The notes: generated by a model from the sequence alone, not told the origin. A stretch of DNA of 64,000 nucleotides from Microbacterium sp. VKM Ac-2923 (GCF_022815605.1 NZ_JALGRP010000001.1:33715-97714), one strand, 5' to 3'; shown: positions 1 through 8,496, counted from the first letter of the stretch. Numbers and translations: made by a program.

Positions 1-217
1 CCCCGAACCGCGCACGATGGCTCGCCCCGAACCGCGCACGATGGCTCGCCCCGAACCGCGCACGATGGCTCGCCCCGAACCGCGCACGATGGCTCGCCCC
101 GGACCGCGCACGATGGCTCGCCCCGAACCGCGCAGGACGGCTCGCCCCGAACCGCGCACGATGGCTCGCCCCGGACCGCGCACGATGGCTCGCCCCGGAC
201 CGCGCAGGATGGCTCGC
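1..217. repeat. 24-bp tandem repeat array
   Basis: About nine head-to-tail copies of a 24-bp unit built on GAACCGCGCACGATGGC plus TCGCCCC. Some copies carry GGACCG instead of GAACCG, or CAGGA instead of CACGA. The period is a multiple of three, so all frames stay open and a repetitive peptide (MARPEPRT) could be read on the plus strand. I see no ribosome-binding site or non-repetitive domain, and that frame runs into the opposite-strand acetyltransferase gene. I therefore treat it as a non-coding minisatellite cut by the window edge. Confidence 0.8.
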
Positions 218-299
218 GGCGTGGACCCTCCGCGCGGCTCCCGCCGGGCCTTCCACGCGGCTCCCGCCCGGGCCGGCTCCGCCGAGGGGCGGAACAGCC

Positions 300-818
300 T
301 CAGAGGTCGAGTCCGAACGCCCGCAGGTCGAGGAACCGACCCGGCTCCACCTCGACGGAGTGCTCCCGCTCGGTCAGCCGCCGGAAGCCGAGCTTGAGGT
401 ACAGCGCGTGGGCGCCGAGCATCTCGGGCCCGCTGTTCATCACCACGCGGTGCGCGCCGCGGCCGCGCGCGACGGCGACGACGTGACGGGTCAGGGCCTC
501 ACCGACGCCGCGACCCCGGGCGGCGGGGGAGACGGCGAGCTGACGGAAGTCCACCTCGCCCTCCCGCGCGAGTTCCGACAGCCTTTCGCCGGGTCGGGGC
601 ACCCACACGGATCCCACGATGTCTCCGTCGGCCTCGACAGCGACCCACACCTCACCCTGGGCGACGCGGCTCGCCACGTCGGCCAAGGACGCGAGGTAGG
701 CATCGCTCAGTCCTTCGTAGCTGTGCCGATAGGCGTCGGCCGTCGCGCGTCCCACCACGGCGTACTCCTCCGGCGCGATGAGGCGGATGGTCAGCGAGGG
801 GGTGACGGCAGTGGTCAT
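300..818 (-). CDS. GNAT-family N-acetyltransferase
   Basis: A 172-residue protein of the GCN5-related N-acetyltransferase fold, which moves the acetyl group of acetyl-CoA to an amine. The acetyl-CoA pyrophosphate-binding motif is visible at residues 95-106 (LAVSPAARGRGVG), followed by the usual C-terminal segment ending in YLKLGFRR. The substrate cannot be told from sequence. An ATG three codons upstream (827) is possible. The ATG at 818 is preferred because CAGAAT lies 7 nt before it, which fits a leaderless -10 box. It is a single gene read away from the amino-acid ABC operon and separated from it by a hairpin. Confidence 0.85.
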   Translation of the reverse strand: MTTAVTPSLTIRLIAPEEYAVVGRATADAYRHSYEGLSDAYLASLADVASRVAQGEVWVAVEADGDIVGSVWVPRPGERLSELAREGEVDFRQLAVSPAARGRGVGEALTRHVVAVARGRGAHRVVMNSGPEMLGAHALYLKLGFRRLTEREHSVEVEPGRFLDLRAFGLDL

Positions 819-843
819 GGCATCCATTCTGCGTAACGGGAGA

Positions 844-871
844 GTGGCCCGGCCTCGAAAGACCGGGCCAC
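844..871 (-). terminator. Hairpin terminator of amino-acid ABC operon
   Basis: A perfect 9-bp stem, GTGGCCCGG with CCGGGCCAC, around a 10-nt loop. It lies just downstream of the minus-strand substrate-binding protein stop codon and upstream of the acetyltransferase start. There is no clear U-tract, as is common in high-GC actinobacteria. Confidence 0.65.
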
Positions 872-880
872 GCGAGAGGG

Positions 881-1861
881 TCAGGACTTCGGGAGTCCCG
901 GCGGGTTGATGCGCGAGGTGTCGACGCCCTCGGAGGTGAGGTTCCACACCTTCAGCACCTCGGCGTATTTGCCGTCCTCGATCAGAGCGTTCAGCACGAT
1001 GCCGACCGGCTCGATGAGACCGTTGCCCTTCTTCGTGGCCGCCGCGATGTCGGCCTGCAGCGGCCATCCACCGGGGATGATCCCCACGAGCTTGGTCTCT
1101 CCGGTCTCCTTCGCCGCCCACGCCGCGGTGGCGTTGGGGCCGAAGGTCGCGTCGACGCGGCCCGACTGCAGCGCGAGGGTCGCCGCGGCGTTGTCGTCGT
1201 AGTACTGCAGCTCGGCCGGGGCCTTGCCCGCGGCGGCGAGCTCGTCGTTCCAGCTCAGCAGCACCTTCTCCTGGTTGGTGCCGGAGCCCACGACCACCTT
1301 GAGACCCGAGATGTCGTCCGCCTTCTCGATCGTGGAGATCGCGCTGTCGGAGCGCACGGAGAAGCCCAGCAGGTCCTGCCGGTAACTGGCGAAGTCGTAC
1401 AGCTCCTTGCGCTCCTCGGTGACGGTGACGTTCGAGGTGATCAGGTCGTACTTGCCCGACTGGATGCCGAGGGGCCAGTCCGCCCACGCGACCACGACCG
1501 GGTTGTACTCGAGGCCGAGGCCCTCCGCGATGAGCGAACCGAAGTTGGGCTCGGTGCCCGCGGGCAGGGTCTCACCGTCCGGCACATAGCTGAGCGGCGG
1601 CACGAAGGCGCCCACCGCGACGGTCAGCTTGCCGGGCTCGATGGGGGTGAAGCCGCTGTCCTTCAACGCCTGGACGGCCTCGGGGACGGCGTCGGTGTGG
1701 ACCCAGTCGATCGCGCCCGCGGAGGCGGATGCCGCGGGTTCGGGGGCTGCGACCGCCTCGGCCGGACGGTTGAGGCCGATCGCGGTGCCGATACCGGCGA
1801 CGGCGACGATCGCGGCGGCGATGACGCCGATCGCGACTCCTTGTTTCTTGCTGAGGGCCAT
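881..1861 (-). CDS. Amino-acid ABC transporter substrate-binding protein
   Basis: A 326-residue extracellular solute-binding protein family 3 (polar amino acid type) receptor. Residues 5-30 form a hydrophobic signal or anchor segment. No lipobox cysteine is evident, so it may be secreted or membrane-anchored rather than a classical lipoprotein. Family features include LTVAVGAFVPPLSY at the start of the first lobe, the GKYDLITSNVTVTEER segment and DISGLKVVVGSGTNQ at the hinge. The open frame extends 39 codons upstream, but that part translates the octamer repeat, so the ATG at 1861 is chosen. It is the last gene of the order permease, ATPase, receptor. The amino acid bound is not predictable here. 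Confidence 0.88.
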   Translation of the reverse strand: MALSKKQGVAIGVIAAAIVAVAGIGTAIGLNRPAEAVAAPEPAASASAGAIDWVHTDAVPEAVQALKDSGFTPIEPGKLTVAVGAFVPPLSYVPDGETLPAGTEPNFGSLIAEGLGLEYNPVVVAWADWPLGIQSGKYDLITSNVTVTEERKELYDFASYRQDLLGFSVRSDSAISTIEKADDISGLKVVVGSGTNQEKVLLSWNDELAAAGKAPAELQYYDDNAAATLALQSGRVDATFGPNATAAWAAKETGETKLVGIIPGGWPLQADIAAATKKGNGLIEPVGIVLNALIEDGKYAEVLKVWNLTSEGVDTSRINPPGLPKS

Positions 1862-1874
1862 GCTGTGTCTCCTT

Positions 1875-1930
1875 GCGGGTGTGCGGGTGTGCGGGTGTGC
1901 GGGTGTGCGGGTGTGCGGGTATACGGGTGG
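1875..1930. repeat. Octamer tandem repeat GCGGGTGT
   Basis: Six or so perfect to near-perfect copies of GCGGGTGT, the last degenerating to GCGGGTAT. It lies directly upstream of the substrate-binding protein start, in the 5' leader between the ATPase and receptor genes. Repeat-number slippage here would change leader length but not the protein. Confidence 0.85.
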
Positions 1931-1943
1931 TTCGGGGGAGCGG

Positions 1944-2008
1944 TGGCTGAGCCTGTCGAAGCCACCGCGGGCGCGCACGGGCCGGCCCCTTCGACGGGCT
2001 CAGGAACC
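1944..2008. repeat. REP-like palindrome (GAGCCTGTCGAAG type)
   Basis: Two inverted arms: GGCTGAGCCTGTCGAAGCC and GGCCCCTTCGACGGGCTCAGG. The core GAGCC(T/C)GTCGA recurs at 4252-4425 and inside the gene at 18972-20399. It sits in the gap between the ATPase stop and the receptor start, so the transcript of this operon would carry a stable stem-loop here. Confidence 0.75.
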
Positions 2009-2027
2009 TCGGGCAGCGGCGATCGCC

Positions 2028-2810
2028 TCAGCCGAGCACCTTCGCGAGGAACTCCCGCGTGCGCGGGTGCTGCGGACGGCCGAGTACCTCGTCGGGCGTG
2101 CCCTGCTCGACGACGCGACCCTGGTCGAGGAACACCACGCAGTCGGCGACCTCGCGGGCGAAGCCGATCTCGTGCGTGACGATCACGAGGGTCGTGCCGA
2201 GCTTCGCCAAATCCCGGATGACGTCGAGCACCTCGCCGACGAGCTCGGGGTCGAGCGCGCTGGTCGGCTCGTCGAAGAGGAGCACCTGAGGCTTCAACGC
2301 CAACGCCCGGGCGATCGCGACCCGCTGTTGCTGACCCCCCGAGAGTTGCCGGGGGTACGCGTCGGCCTTCTCGCTCAGCCCCACGCGATCCAGCAGCCCG
2401 AGGGCGAGCTCTCGGGCGTCGTCCTTGCCCAGCCGCTTCAGAGCCAGGGGCGCCTCGGTGATGTTCTCGAGCGCGGTGAGGTGGGGGAAGAGGTGGAAGT
2501 TCTGAAACACGATCCCCACCCGTGTCCGCCGCCGCAGGATCTCGCGCTCGTGCAGCTCGTGCAGCTTGCCGTGGCGCAACTCGTAGCCGATGAACTCGCC
2601 GTCGACCGTGACCGAGCCGGCATCCACGCGCTCGAGGTGGTTGATGGTGCGCAGGAGCGTCGACTTGCCGGAACCGCTCGGCCCGAGCAGGGCCACGACC
2701 TCGCCGGGCTCGACGGTCAGGTCGATGCCCTTCAGCACCTCGACGCCGTGGAACGCCTTGTGCACGTTGTGGATCTCGACGAGTCCGCGCGTCGCGGTGG
2801 GGGCGGTCAT
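2028..2810 (-). CDS. Amino-acid ABC transporter ATP-binding protein
   Basis: A 260-residue ATPase of the GlnQ/HisP class that powers polar amino-acid import. Walker A is GPSGSGKST (residues 43-51). The signature is LSGGQQQRVAIARAL and Walker B is VLLFDEPTSALDPE, followed by the switch histidine in IVTHEIGFA. Its ATG overlaps the permease stop by 4 nt (ATGA), so the two are translationally coupled. The length is normal for the family. Confidence 0.95.
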   Translation of the reverse strand: MTAPTATRGLVEIHNVHKAFHGVEVLKGIDLTVEPGEVVALLGPSGSGKSTLLRTINHLERVDAGSVTVDGEFIGYELRHGKLHELHEREILRRRTRVGIVFQNFHLFPHLTALENITEAPLALKRLGKDDARELALGLLDRVGLSEKADAYPRQLSGGQQQRVAIARALALKPQVLLFDEPTSALDPELVGEVLDVIRDLAKLGTTLVIVTHEIGFAREVADCVVFLDQGRVVEQGTPDEVLGRPQHPRTREFLAKVLG

Positions 2811-3934
2811 GCTCGGCCGCCCTTCGACGTCAGGTCGTGCTCGACGGCATCGGCTGTGCTCGCCCCGTCGGTCGGCGAGGGCGCCGGGCCTGTGGCATCC
2901 GTCCCTCCCGGCGGTGCCGGAGTGTCATCCAGGCGCGCCCACTGCACGCTCACCCACCGTCGCGCCCGCTGCACCGGCGTCGGGGGCAGTGCCCGCGCGG
3001 CACCCCGGGCGTAATACCGCTCGATGTAGTACTGCGCGACGCTCAGGATCGTCGTAATGAGGGTGTACCAGACGACCGCCACCAGCAGCAGCGGGATGAC
3101 GCGGCTGTTGCGGTTGTAGACGACCTGCACCGCGTAGAACAGCTCGGGGATCGCGATCACGAAGACCACCGATGCGCCCTTCACCAGGCCGATCACCTCG
3201 TTCGTGGCGTTGGGCACGATCGACCGCATGGCCTGGGGGAGGATGATGCGGAACAGACGACGGGATGCCGGGATGCCCAGCGCCGCCGCCGCCTCATGCT
3301 GACCGGGGTCGACCGAGACGAGACCGCCGCGGATGATCTCGGCCGAGTACGCCGCCTGGTGCAGGCCGAGACCCAGGATCGCCGCGGCGAAGGCGCTGAC
3401 CAGCTGGACGGTGGGGAACTCCACGATCCAGAAGTCGGTCGTGAACGGCGTCCCGAGGCCCAGGGTCGGGTAGAGGTATCCGAGGTTGTACCAGACGATG
3501 ATCTGCACGACGAGGGGCACCGACCGGAAGAACCAGATGTACCCCCACGCCGCGGCGTTGAGCAGCGGCGACGCCGACAGGCGGCCGAGCGCGAGGACCG
3601 TACCGAGGGTGAAGCCGACGACCGTCGAGATGGCGGTGAGCGAGAGCGTGTAGCCGATGCCGATGAGCACGGGTTCCGAGAAGAAGTACTGCGCGAAGGT
3701 GTCCCACATGTAGCGGTCGTTCGTGACGAGGCTCCACGCGAACTGGGCGACGACGAACAGCAGCAGGGCGCTGAAGATCCAGCGCCACCAGTGGCGGGTG
3801 GGGACGACGGCGACCGTGCTGAGATCGACCTTGCCGGCGGCGCGGTCGGACGGCGGGCCGGCGTGCGGGGAGGCCTGTGCGGCGGTGGTCCCGGCGGTCG
3901 GGCGGTCGGCGGGGGCCGGCGCGGTGGTGGTCAT
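2807..3934 (-). CDS. Amino-acid ABC transporter permease
   Basis: A 375-residue HisM/GlnP-type permease. A 60-residue Ala/Pro-rich cytosolic leader precedes several membrane spans. The EAA loop that contacts the ATPase is visible as EAAAALGIPASRRLFRIILP. A charged Pro/Ala-rich tail of about 50 residues follows the last span, so both ends are longer than the usual 220-280-residue family members. The frame is open further upstream, but the ATG at 3934 has a GAGGAG ribosome-binding site about 8 nt before it. It is the first gene of the three-gene importer operon. Confidence 0.92.
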   Translation of the reverse strand: MTTTAPAPADRPTAGTTAAQASPHAGPPSDRAAGKVDLSTVAVVPTRHWWRWIFSALLLFVVAQFAWSLVTNDRYMWDTFAQYFFSEPVLIGIGYTLSLTAISTVVGFTLGTVLALGRLSASPLLNAAAWGYIWFFRSVPLVVQIIVWYNLGYLYPTLGLGTPFTTDFWIVEFPTVQLVSAFAAAILGLGLHQAAYSAEIIRGGLVSVDPGQHEAAAALGIPASRRLFRIILPQAMRSIVPNATNEVIGLVKGASVVFVIAIPELFYAVQVVYNRNSRVIPLLLVAVVWYTLITTILSVAQYYIERYYARGAARALPPTPVQRARRWVSVQWARLDDTPAPPGGTDATGPAPSPTDGASTADAVEHDLTSKGGRA

Positions 3935-4121
3935 GGCGTGCTCCTCGAGCGGCGGATCGGCGGCGGACGCCGGCGGGTGACGAAACGCTATGTCGGGGTT
4001 CCGCCGCCCGCGATTCCCCGTTTCACACGTCGCAACGCCCCGCCATGCACCGCAATCGGCCGCCATGCGGCGTCACATCCTGGCCGCCGCGGCGGTTTCG
4101 CGCTACGCGCGTCTGCGGGCG

Positions 4122-4206
4122 CGACACAACGCAGGAGATCTGCCACCGGCGAGGCCTCGTGCGGGGTCAGGACGGGGGTCCCGGTGCGGAGTTCCTGCGT
4201 TGTGTC
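4122..4206. repeat. Dispersed palindrome, ACACAACGCAGGAG family
   Basis: The left arm CGACACAACGCAGGAG and right arm TTCCTGCGTTGTGTC are separated by about 55 nt of unrelated GC-rich sequence. The same arms flank different spacers at 22012, 43963, 44104 and 46669. The element lies in the 494-nt gap upstream of the amino-acid permease; apart from it and the REP cluster that follows, I see no gene in this gap. Confidence 0.85.
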
Positions 4207-4251
4207 CGGCAGGGGCCGAGCCCACCGCGGCGGGCCCGCCTGCACAGGAGG

Positions 4252-4425
4252 TTGTTGAGCCTGTCGACGGGTCTGTGATCGGGGAATGCCGCAGCCCGTC
4301 GACGGGATCGCCTGCACGGGAGGTCCCTGAGCCCGTCGAAGGGACCGGGGCCAGGGAGGTCCTCGGGCGCGTCACGGGGCCGGGACCAGGGAAGTTTTCG
4401 TGCCCGTCGACAGTGCCGGGACCAG
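4252..4425. repeat. Cluster of REP-like GAGCCCGTCGA repeats
   Basis: At least four spaced copies of a (GA)GCC(T/C)GTCGA(A/C)GG core in the same direction, mixed with CCGGGACCAGGGA repeats. The complete palindrome GGTCCCTGAGCCCGTCGAAG is one of them. They fill the space before the M20 peptidase stop codon. They resemble the intergenic REP elements at 1944-2008 and in the gene at 18972. Confidence 0.7.
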
Positions 4426-4428
4426 CCC

Positions 4429-5751
4429 TCAGGCCTCTCGCAGCACCCGCTCCGTCACCCGCGTGCCGAAATGCAGTGCCTCGACGGGCACGCACTCGTC
4501 GGCCGCGTGGAACTGCCCGAACACGTCGAAGTCCGCCGGAACGCGCAGCGGCACGAACCCGTAGCCCCGGATGCCGAGGCGCGCCAGGTGCTTGTTGTCG
4601 GTGCTGGCCGGCAGCAGGTACGGCACGACCGTGCCGTCGGGGTCCTCGGCACTCACGGCATCCTGGAGCACTCCCACGAGCCGTCCGTCGGCGGGGGCCT
4701 CGATGGCGGGAATGTCGCGCGCCCAGGTGATCTCGATGTCGTCGCCGACGACGGCGGCCAGCTGCTCCCGCACCGCCTCGGCCTGCCCCGGCACGACGCG
4801 CACGTCGAGCGTCGCGCTCGCCGAAGCCGGGATGACGTTGGCCTTGCCCCCGGCGGCCAGCACCGTGGGCGAGGCGGTGTTGCGGCTGCCCGCGTTGATG
4901 AGGGATGCCGCGAACCCCAGGTCGTCGACATCGCCGCCCGCCCGCGCGTACACGTCGACGAAGCGCTGGAGCGTGGCGGTGCGCGCGACCGGGAAGCGGT
5001 GCTCGCCCACGGCCGCAACGGCCCGGGCGAGACGGACGACGGCGTTGTCGGCGGTGGGGCGTGAGCCGTGCGCCGCGCGACCGCGCGCCGTGAGGGTGGC
5101 GGTGGTCACGCCCTTCTCGGCGGTGGCGACGAGGTAGGCGCGGCGGTCCCCGGGCAGGGGGATCGAGAACCCGCCGACTTCGCTGATGGCCTCCGTCGCC
5201 CCGGCGAAGAGTTCCGGGCGGTGCTCGACGAGCCACCGTGCGCCCCAGACACCTCCGGCCTCCTCGTCGGCGAAGAAGGCGAAGATCAGGTCGCGACGGG
5301 GCACGACGCCGTCGCGTCGGAAAGTGCGGGCGATCGCGAGCAGCATGCCGGCGAAGTCCTTCATATCCACCGCGCCGCGGCCGTACAGGATGCCGTCGTG
5401 GATATCCGCGCCGAAGGGCGGGTACGTCCAGTCCTCGGCGGTGACCGGCACGACGTCGAGGTGGGCGTGGGCGACGAGGGCTCCGGCATCCGGATCCGAC
5501 CCGGCCAGACGCGCGATCACACTCGCGCGTCCCGGCCTGGGCTCGACCAGGACGGTGTCGTAGCCGACCTCGTGGAGGTGCTCCTGCACGTATCGCGCGG
5601 CGCGCGTCTCGCCGTCGCCGATGGTCGCCGCCTCGCCCGTATTGACGCTGTCGATGCGGATCAGGGCGCGGATGTGCTCCAGCGCCTCGACCTCGAGCGG
5701 GCCTGGGTCGGGGGCCCCGGCGTCGGTCGCGAGCGGCGTGACGTCGGTCAC
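4429..5751 (-). CDS. M20-family metallopeptidase / deacylase
   Basis: A 440-residue zinc hydrolase of the ArgE/DapE/carboxypeptidase G2 superfamily, which cleaves amide bonds of small N-acylated compounds or peptides. Metal-site motifs are HLD (His97, Asp99), Asp129 in GRGAVDMKD and the general-base pair Glu163-Glu164 in ADEEAGG. The lid domain follows. The longer open frame (to 5823) would overlap the upstream AhpD-like gene by 68 nt. The GTG at 5751 starts 4 nt after that gene's stop, so it is chosen. The pair is probably co-transcribed. The substrate is unknown. Confidence 0.85.
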   Translation of the reverse strand: MTDVTPLATDAGAPDPGPLEVEALEHIRALIRIDSVNTGEAATIGDGETRAARYVQEHLHEVGYDTVLVEPRPGRASVIARLAGSDPDAGALVAHAHLDVVPVTAEDWTYPPFGADIHDGILYGRGAVDMKDFAGMLLAIARTFRRDGVVPRRDLIFAFFADEEAGGVWGARWLVEHRPELFAGATEAISEVGGFSIPLPGDRRAYLVATAEKGVTTATLTARGRAAHGSRPTADNAVVRLARAVAAVGEHRFPVARTATLQRFVDVYARAGGDVDDLGFAASLINAGSRNTASPTVLAAGGKANVIPASASATLDVRVVPGQAEAVREQLAAVVGDDIEITWARDIPAIEAPADGRLVGVLQDAVSAEDPDGTVVPYLLPASTDNKHLARLGIRGYGFVPLRVPADFDVFGQFHAADECVPVEALHFGTRVTERVLREA

Positions 5752-5755
5752 GGAA

Positions 5756-6106
5756 TCAGTGCTCGTGCGGGCGGGCGTCGTCGGCGAGCTTGAAGGCGAG
5801 GCGTCCGTGCGCGTAGCCGCCACCCGCGCGGATGGCGGTCGCGACCCACGCGGCCTCGGCGAGCTCGGCCTCGGTCGCGCCCGCTTTGACGGCGTTCTGC
5901 GAGTGACCGTCGATGCAGTACACGCACTGCGTGGTGATCCCGACGGCCAGAGCGATGAGCTCGCGGTACTTCAGCGGGATCGCCCGCCCCTCGGGAGCGA
6001 ACACGGCCTGGTCGAACGCGGCGAATGCGGCGAGGATGTCGGGCGTCTCGGCCTTGTAGACCTTCGTGTAGGTCTTGTCGGCGGTGCGGTCGAAGTAGTC
6101 GGACAT
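5756..6106 (-). CDS. Carboxymuconolactone decarboxylase / AhpD-like protein
   Basis: A 116-residue all-helical protein of the CMD/AhpD family. It carries the redox motif C-V-Y-C-x3-H (Cys61, Cys64, His68) that marks the AhpD-like, peroxidase-linked members rather than the true decarboxylases. A peroxide-detoxifying or disulfide-relay role is likely but unproven. It sits just downstream of the urate hydroxylase cluster, whose urate and xanthine oxidation chemistry can produce reactive oxygen. That functional link is inference. ATG start at 6106. Confidence 0.85.
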   Translation of the reverse strand: MSDYFDRTADKTYTKVYKAETPDILAAFAAFDQAVFAPEGRAIPLKYRELIALAVGITTQCVYCIDGHSQNAVKAGATEAELAEAAWVATAIRAGGGYAHGRLAFKLADDARPHEH

Positions 6107-6349
6107 GGTGCCTCCCGAAGGCGTCGCGGGGTCTGAGGGTGGGCTCCCACGGTGCCACGGGTCGGGTTGGCCGACGCCGTGCGCGCGTCACGCGGGGTCA
6201 CACGTTCCGCGCCCGTCCGCGCGGCATCCGATGCGTCATCCGGCGTGACGTCCGGGGCGACCCATGTCCCGCTCTTCGCGGACCATGTCCCCCCTCTGGC
6301 GGCCCACGCACCCCTCAGCCGGCCGAGGGGGCGCAGCTCACACCGCGCG

Positions 6350-7534
6350 TCAGCTCAGGACGCTCGCCCCGAGCTCGACCGGACTTCCCTCGATGTTGCC
6401 GACGATGCCCCGGATCACCCCGGTGCCGTCTTCGCGGCGCAGACCGTCGTACCAGGCCTGGGTCGCCGCGAGGTCGAAGGCGTGCGTCTCGTGCGCGCGC
6501 TTGCGGGCGCGCAGCACCAGATCGCCCGCCCGCTCCGTCCGGATGCGTTCGTAGCGCCGGAGGGAGTCCTCGACGCCGAGGGTCGAGGTGGCGAAGACGA
6601 TGCCGAGGGCGAAGCTGTCCTCCAGGGCCGAGCAGGCGCCCTGGCCGATGTCGGGGGCGGTGTTGTGCGCGGCGTCGCCGAGGATCGCCACGCGCCCGCG
6701 CGCCCAGGTGTCGAAGGGGTCGATGTCCCAGATCTCCACGCGGTTGAGTGAGGCGTCGGGATCGACGCCGTCCAGCAGCGCCCGCACGCCCGGAGCGCCC
6801 CACGATCCGAAGGCGTGCTCGAGCGCCGTCATGCGGTCCTCCACCACGCCCGAGGGGCCCGGCACGTCGACGAAGAAGTAGAAGCGGTCGCCCGCGACGG
6901 GCATCACGGCGCACCGCTTGCCGTCGCCGACGTAGGTGGTCCACTGGTCCAGCGGTCCGATGCGCTCGTCGGCGGCGACGAGGCCGTTGTAGTTGACGTA
7001 GCCCGAGTAGGTGCGCTCGGGACGGATGCCGGTGGGCTCGGTGACGTAGTCGCGCACGAGCGATCGTGCCCCGTCGGCGCCGATGAGCAGGTCGGCGGTG
7101 TCGGTGGAGCCGTCGGCGAACGTGGCGGTGACCGTCGTTCCGTCGTCGGAGACGGCGACGAGCTGCATCCCGAGGCGGATGTTCGCCGGGCCCACGGCAT
7201 CCATCATCAGCTGCTGCAGGTCCGCGCGGGCGACGGGGTAGGGCCTCTGGCCGGTCTGTTCGGTGACGGGGGCGAGGCTGAAGCGGCAGAGCTCGTCACC
7301 GGTGTGGCCGTCGTAATAGGCCATGTCGTCCATGCGGCCCCCGAGGGCGGCAACCTGCGGGCCGAGGCCGAGCCAGTTCAGGACCTTGACGCCGTTCGAC
7401 CACAGCGACAGGGCGGCCCCGACCGGTCGGTTCTCGCGCATGCGGTCGTACACGACCACCTCGTGTCCGAGTTTCTGCAGGGCGAGGGCGGCCGAGGTTC
7501 CGCCGACGCCGGCTCCGATGACGATGACCTTCAT
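6350..7534 (-). CDS. hpxO: FAD-dependent urate hydroxylase (HpxO type)
   Basis: A 394-residue flavoprotein monooxygenase. The closest recognisable family is HpxO, which uses NAD(P)H and O2 to turn urate into 5-hydroxyisourate without making H2O2, replacing classical uricase. The Rossmann GAGVGG lies at residues 7-12, followed by the HpxO-like YDRMRENRPVGAALSLWSNG. The DG motif (IGADGARS) and the FAD-binding GDAAHNTAPDIGQG are both present. The next two genes in the operon catalyse the following two steps, which strongly supports the assignment. It starts 8 nt after the HIU hydrolase stop. Confidence 0.92.
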   Translation of the reverse strand: MKVIVIGAGVGGTSAALALQKLGHEVVVYDRMRENRPVGAALSLWSNGVKVLNWLGLGPQVAALGGRMDDMAYYDGHTGDELCRFSLAPVTEQTGQRPYPVARADLQQLMMDAVGPANIRLGMQLVAVSDDGTTVTATFADGSTDTADLLIGADGARSLVRDYVTEPTGIRPERTYSGYVNYNGLVAADERIGPLDQWTTYVGDGKRCAVMPVAGDRFYFFVDVPGPSGVVEDRMTALEHAFGSWGAPGVRALLDGVDPDASLNRVEIWDIDPFDTWARGRVAILGDAAHNTAPDIGQGACSALEDSFALGIVFATSTLGVEDSLRRYERIRTERAGDLVLRARKRAHETHAFDLAATQAWYDGLRREDGTGVIRGIVGNIEGSPVELGASVLS

Positions 7535-7542
7535 GACGCTCC

Positions 7543-7863
7543 TCAGCTGCCGCGGTAGGTCGAGTAGGCGAACGGGCTCAGCAGCAGCGGCACGTGCAGG
7601 TGCGCCTCACCGTCGACGGTGAAGGCGACGGTCACGACGGGGTGGAACGAGATCACGTCGTTCGCGCGGAAGTAGGCGCCGGTGGCGAAGGTCAGGGCGT
7701 AGTCGCCGTCGTCGAGGCGGTCGGGACCGAGGCTGAGGCGACCGTCGGCGTCGGTGGTGGCGGCGTCGATCTCCGCGCCGTCGAGATGGGTCAGCGCCAC
7801 GGCGACGCCGACCGCGGGCGTGCCCGTCGTGGCATCCAGGATGTGAGTGGTGAGGTGCGTCAT
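7543..7863 (-). CDS. uraH: 5-hydroxyisourate hydrolase (transthyretin-like)
   Basis: A 106-residue enzyme that hydrolyses 5-hydroxyisourate to OHCU. The N-terminal signature LTTHILDATTGTPA and the C-terminal tetrapeptide YRGS, both hallmarks of HIU hydrolases and absent from true transthyretin, are present. The length is normal. The longer open frame upstream is a shadow of the decarboxylase gene. The ATG at 7863 lies 34 nt after the decarboxylase stop. It is the middle gene of the urate operon. Confidence 0.95.
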   Translation of the reverse strand: MTHLTTHILDATTGTPAVGVAVALTHLDGAEIDAATTDADGRLSLGPDRLDDGDYALTFATGAYFRANDVISFHPVVTVAFTVDGEAHLHVPLLLSPFAYSTYRGS

Positions 7864-7897
7864 TCGGTGCCCTCCGGGGCGTCGGTGGTGCGGGGGC

Positions 7898-8425
7898 TCA
7901 TTCCGCGGCCTCCGGTTCGGCGGGGGCATCGTCGGCGAAGGCGGCGCCGAGGCGCAGAAGAGCGATCTCGGCAAGCTGGCGGGTGGCCTCGATGGTCTCC
8001 GCGGCGGGGTCGTTGCCGAGGCGTCGCTTGAGCTCGGCGCGCATCTCGCTCGGCGCGCGTCCGGCGGCGCGGATGAGGAACACCCGACCGAATCGCTCCT
8101 CGTACGCGGCATTGCCGGCGGCGATCGCGGCGATGTCATCGTCGTCGGCGGATGCCATCGAGCCCTGCTCGACACGGGATGCCGCGGCCTCGGCGCCGTC
8201 GCCCGCGACCTTCCCCCCGATGCGGGGGTGGGCGTGGAGGGCGGCCTCGAGGTCCTGCGGCGACCACGTCGAGGCGAGGGTGCCCGCATACGAGGCGAGA
8301 GCGCCGACGTTCGGGTAGGGCCGACCCGCCACGACGGCGTCGACCCATCCGGGGACGTCGGCCCAGACACGGACCACCGCTGCGGCATCCGCGTCGTCGA
8401 GGGCGTGGAACTCCTGCAGGTGCAT
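7898..8425 (-). CDS. uraD: OHCU decarboxylase
   Basis: A 175-residue 2-oxo-4-hydroxy-4-carboxy-5-ureidoimidazoline decarboxylase, which makes S-allantoin stereospecifically. The catalytic signature HPRIGGK and the helical segment SAYEERFGRVFLIRAAGRAP-like are recognisable. It is the first gene of the uraD-uraH-hpxO operon. TAGCCT lies 8432-8437 with exactly 6 nt to the ATG, so the transcript is probably leaderless. A palindrome at 8478-8496 lies just upstream and may be its operator. Confidence 0.93.
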   Translation of the reverse strand: MHLQEFHALDDADAAAVVRVWADVPGWVDAVVAGRPYPNVGALASYAGTLASTWSPQDLEAALHAHPRIGGKVAGDGAEAAASRVEQGSMASADDDDIAAIAAGNAAYEERFGRVFLIRAAGRAPSEMRAELKRRLGNDPAAETIEATRQLAEIALLRLGAAFADDAPAEPEAAE

Positions 8426-8431
8426 GCGGTC

Positions 8432-8437
8432 AGGCTA
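8432..8437 (-). promoter_or_regulatory. -10 box for leaderless uraD operon
   Basis: TAGCCT on the minus strand (TANNNT pattern) ends 6 nt before the uraD ATG. That places transcription start at or next to the start codon. The identical TAGCCT-N6-GTG arrangement is seen at 42652. Confidence 0.5.
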
Positions 8438-8477
8438 AGCGTGCCGCGTTACGGGGCTGTGGCGGGATGTGTCGGCG

Positions 8478-8496
8478 ATGTTGCTGTGGGGAACAT
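8478..8496. promoter_or_regulatory. Putative purine-regulon operator, site A
   Basis: ATGTT-N9-AACAT, a perfect 5+5 palindrome with the spacer GCTGTGGGG. It lies 40-58 nt upstream of the proposed uraD -10 box and 182 nt before the secreted-protein gene at 8678. It has the same architecture as sites at 17590, 33189, 39717 and 51228. Confidence 0.55.

Noticed and set aside
17..397. Plus-strand frame encoding a repetitive MARPEPRT peptide
   Set aside because: It is created by the 24-bp repeat, has no ribosome-binding site or domain and overlaps a real acetyltransferase gene on the other strand.
300..1487. Long minus-strand frame joining the acetyltransferase to sequence within the substrate-binding protein
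   Set aside because: The upstream part is a shadow frame of the transporter gene; the acetyltransferase has its own start at 818.
5752..5823. Longer N-terminus for the M20 peptidase
   Set aside because: It would overlap the AhpD-like gene by 68 nt and translates a Ser/Thr-rich stretch; the GTG at 5751 fits operon spacing.
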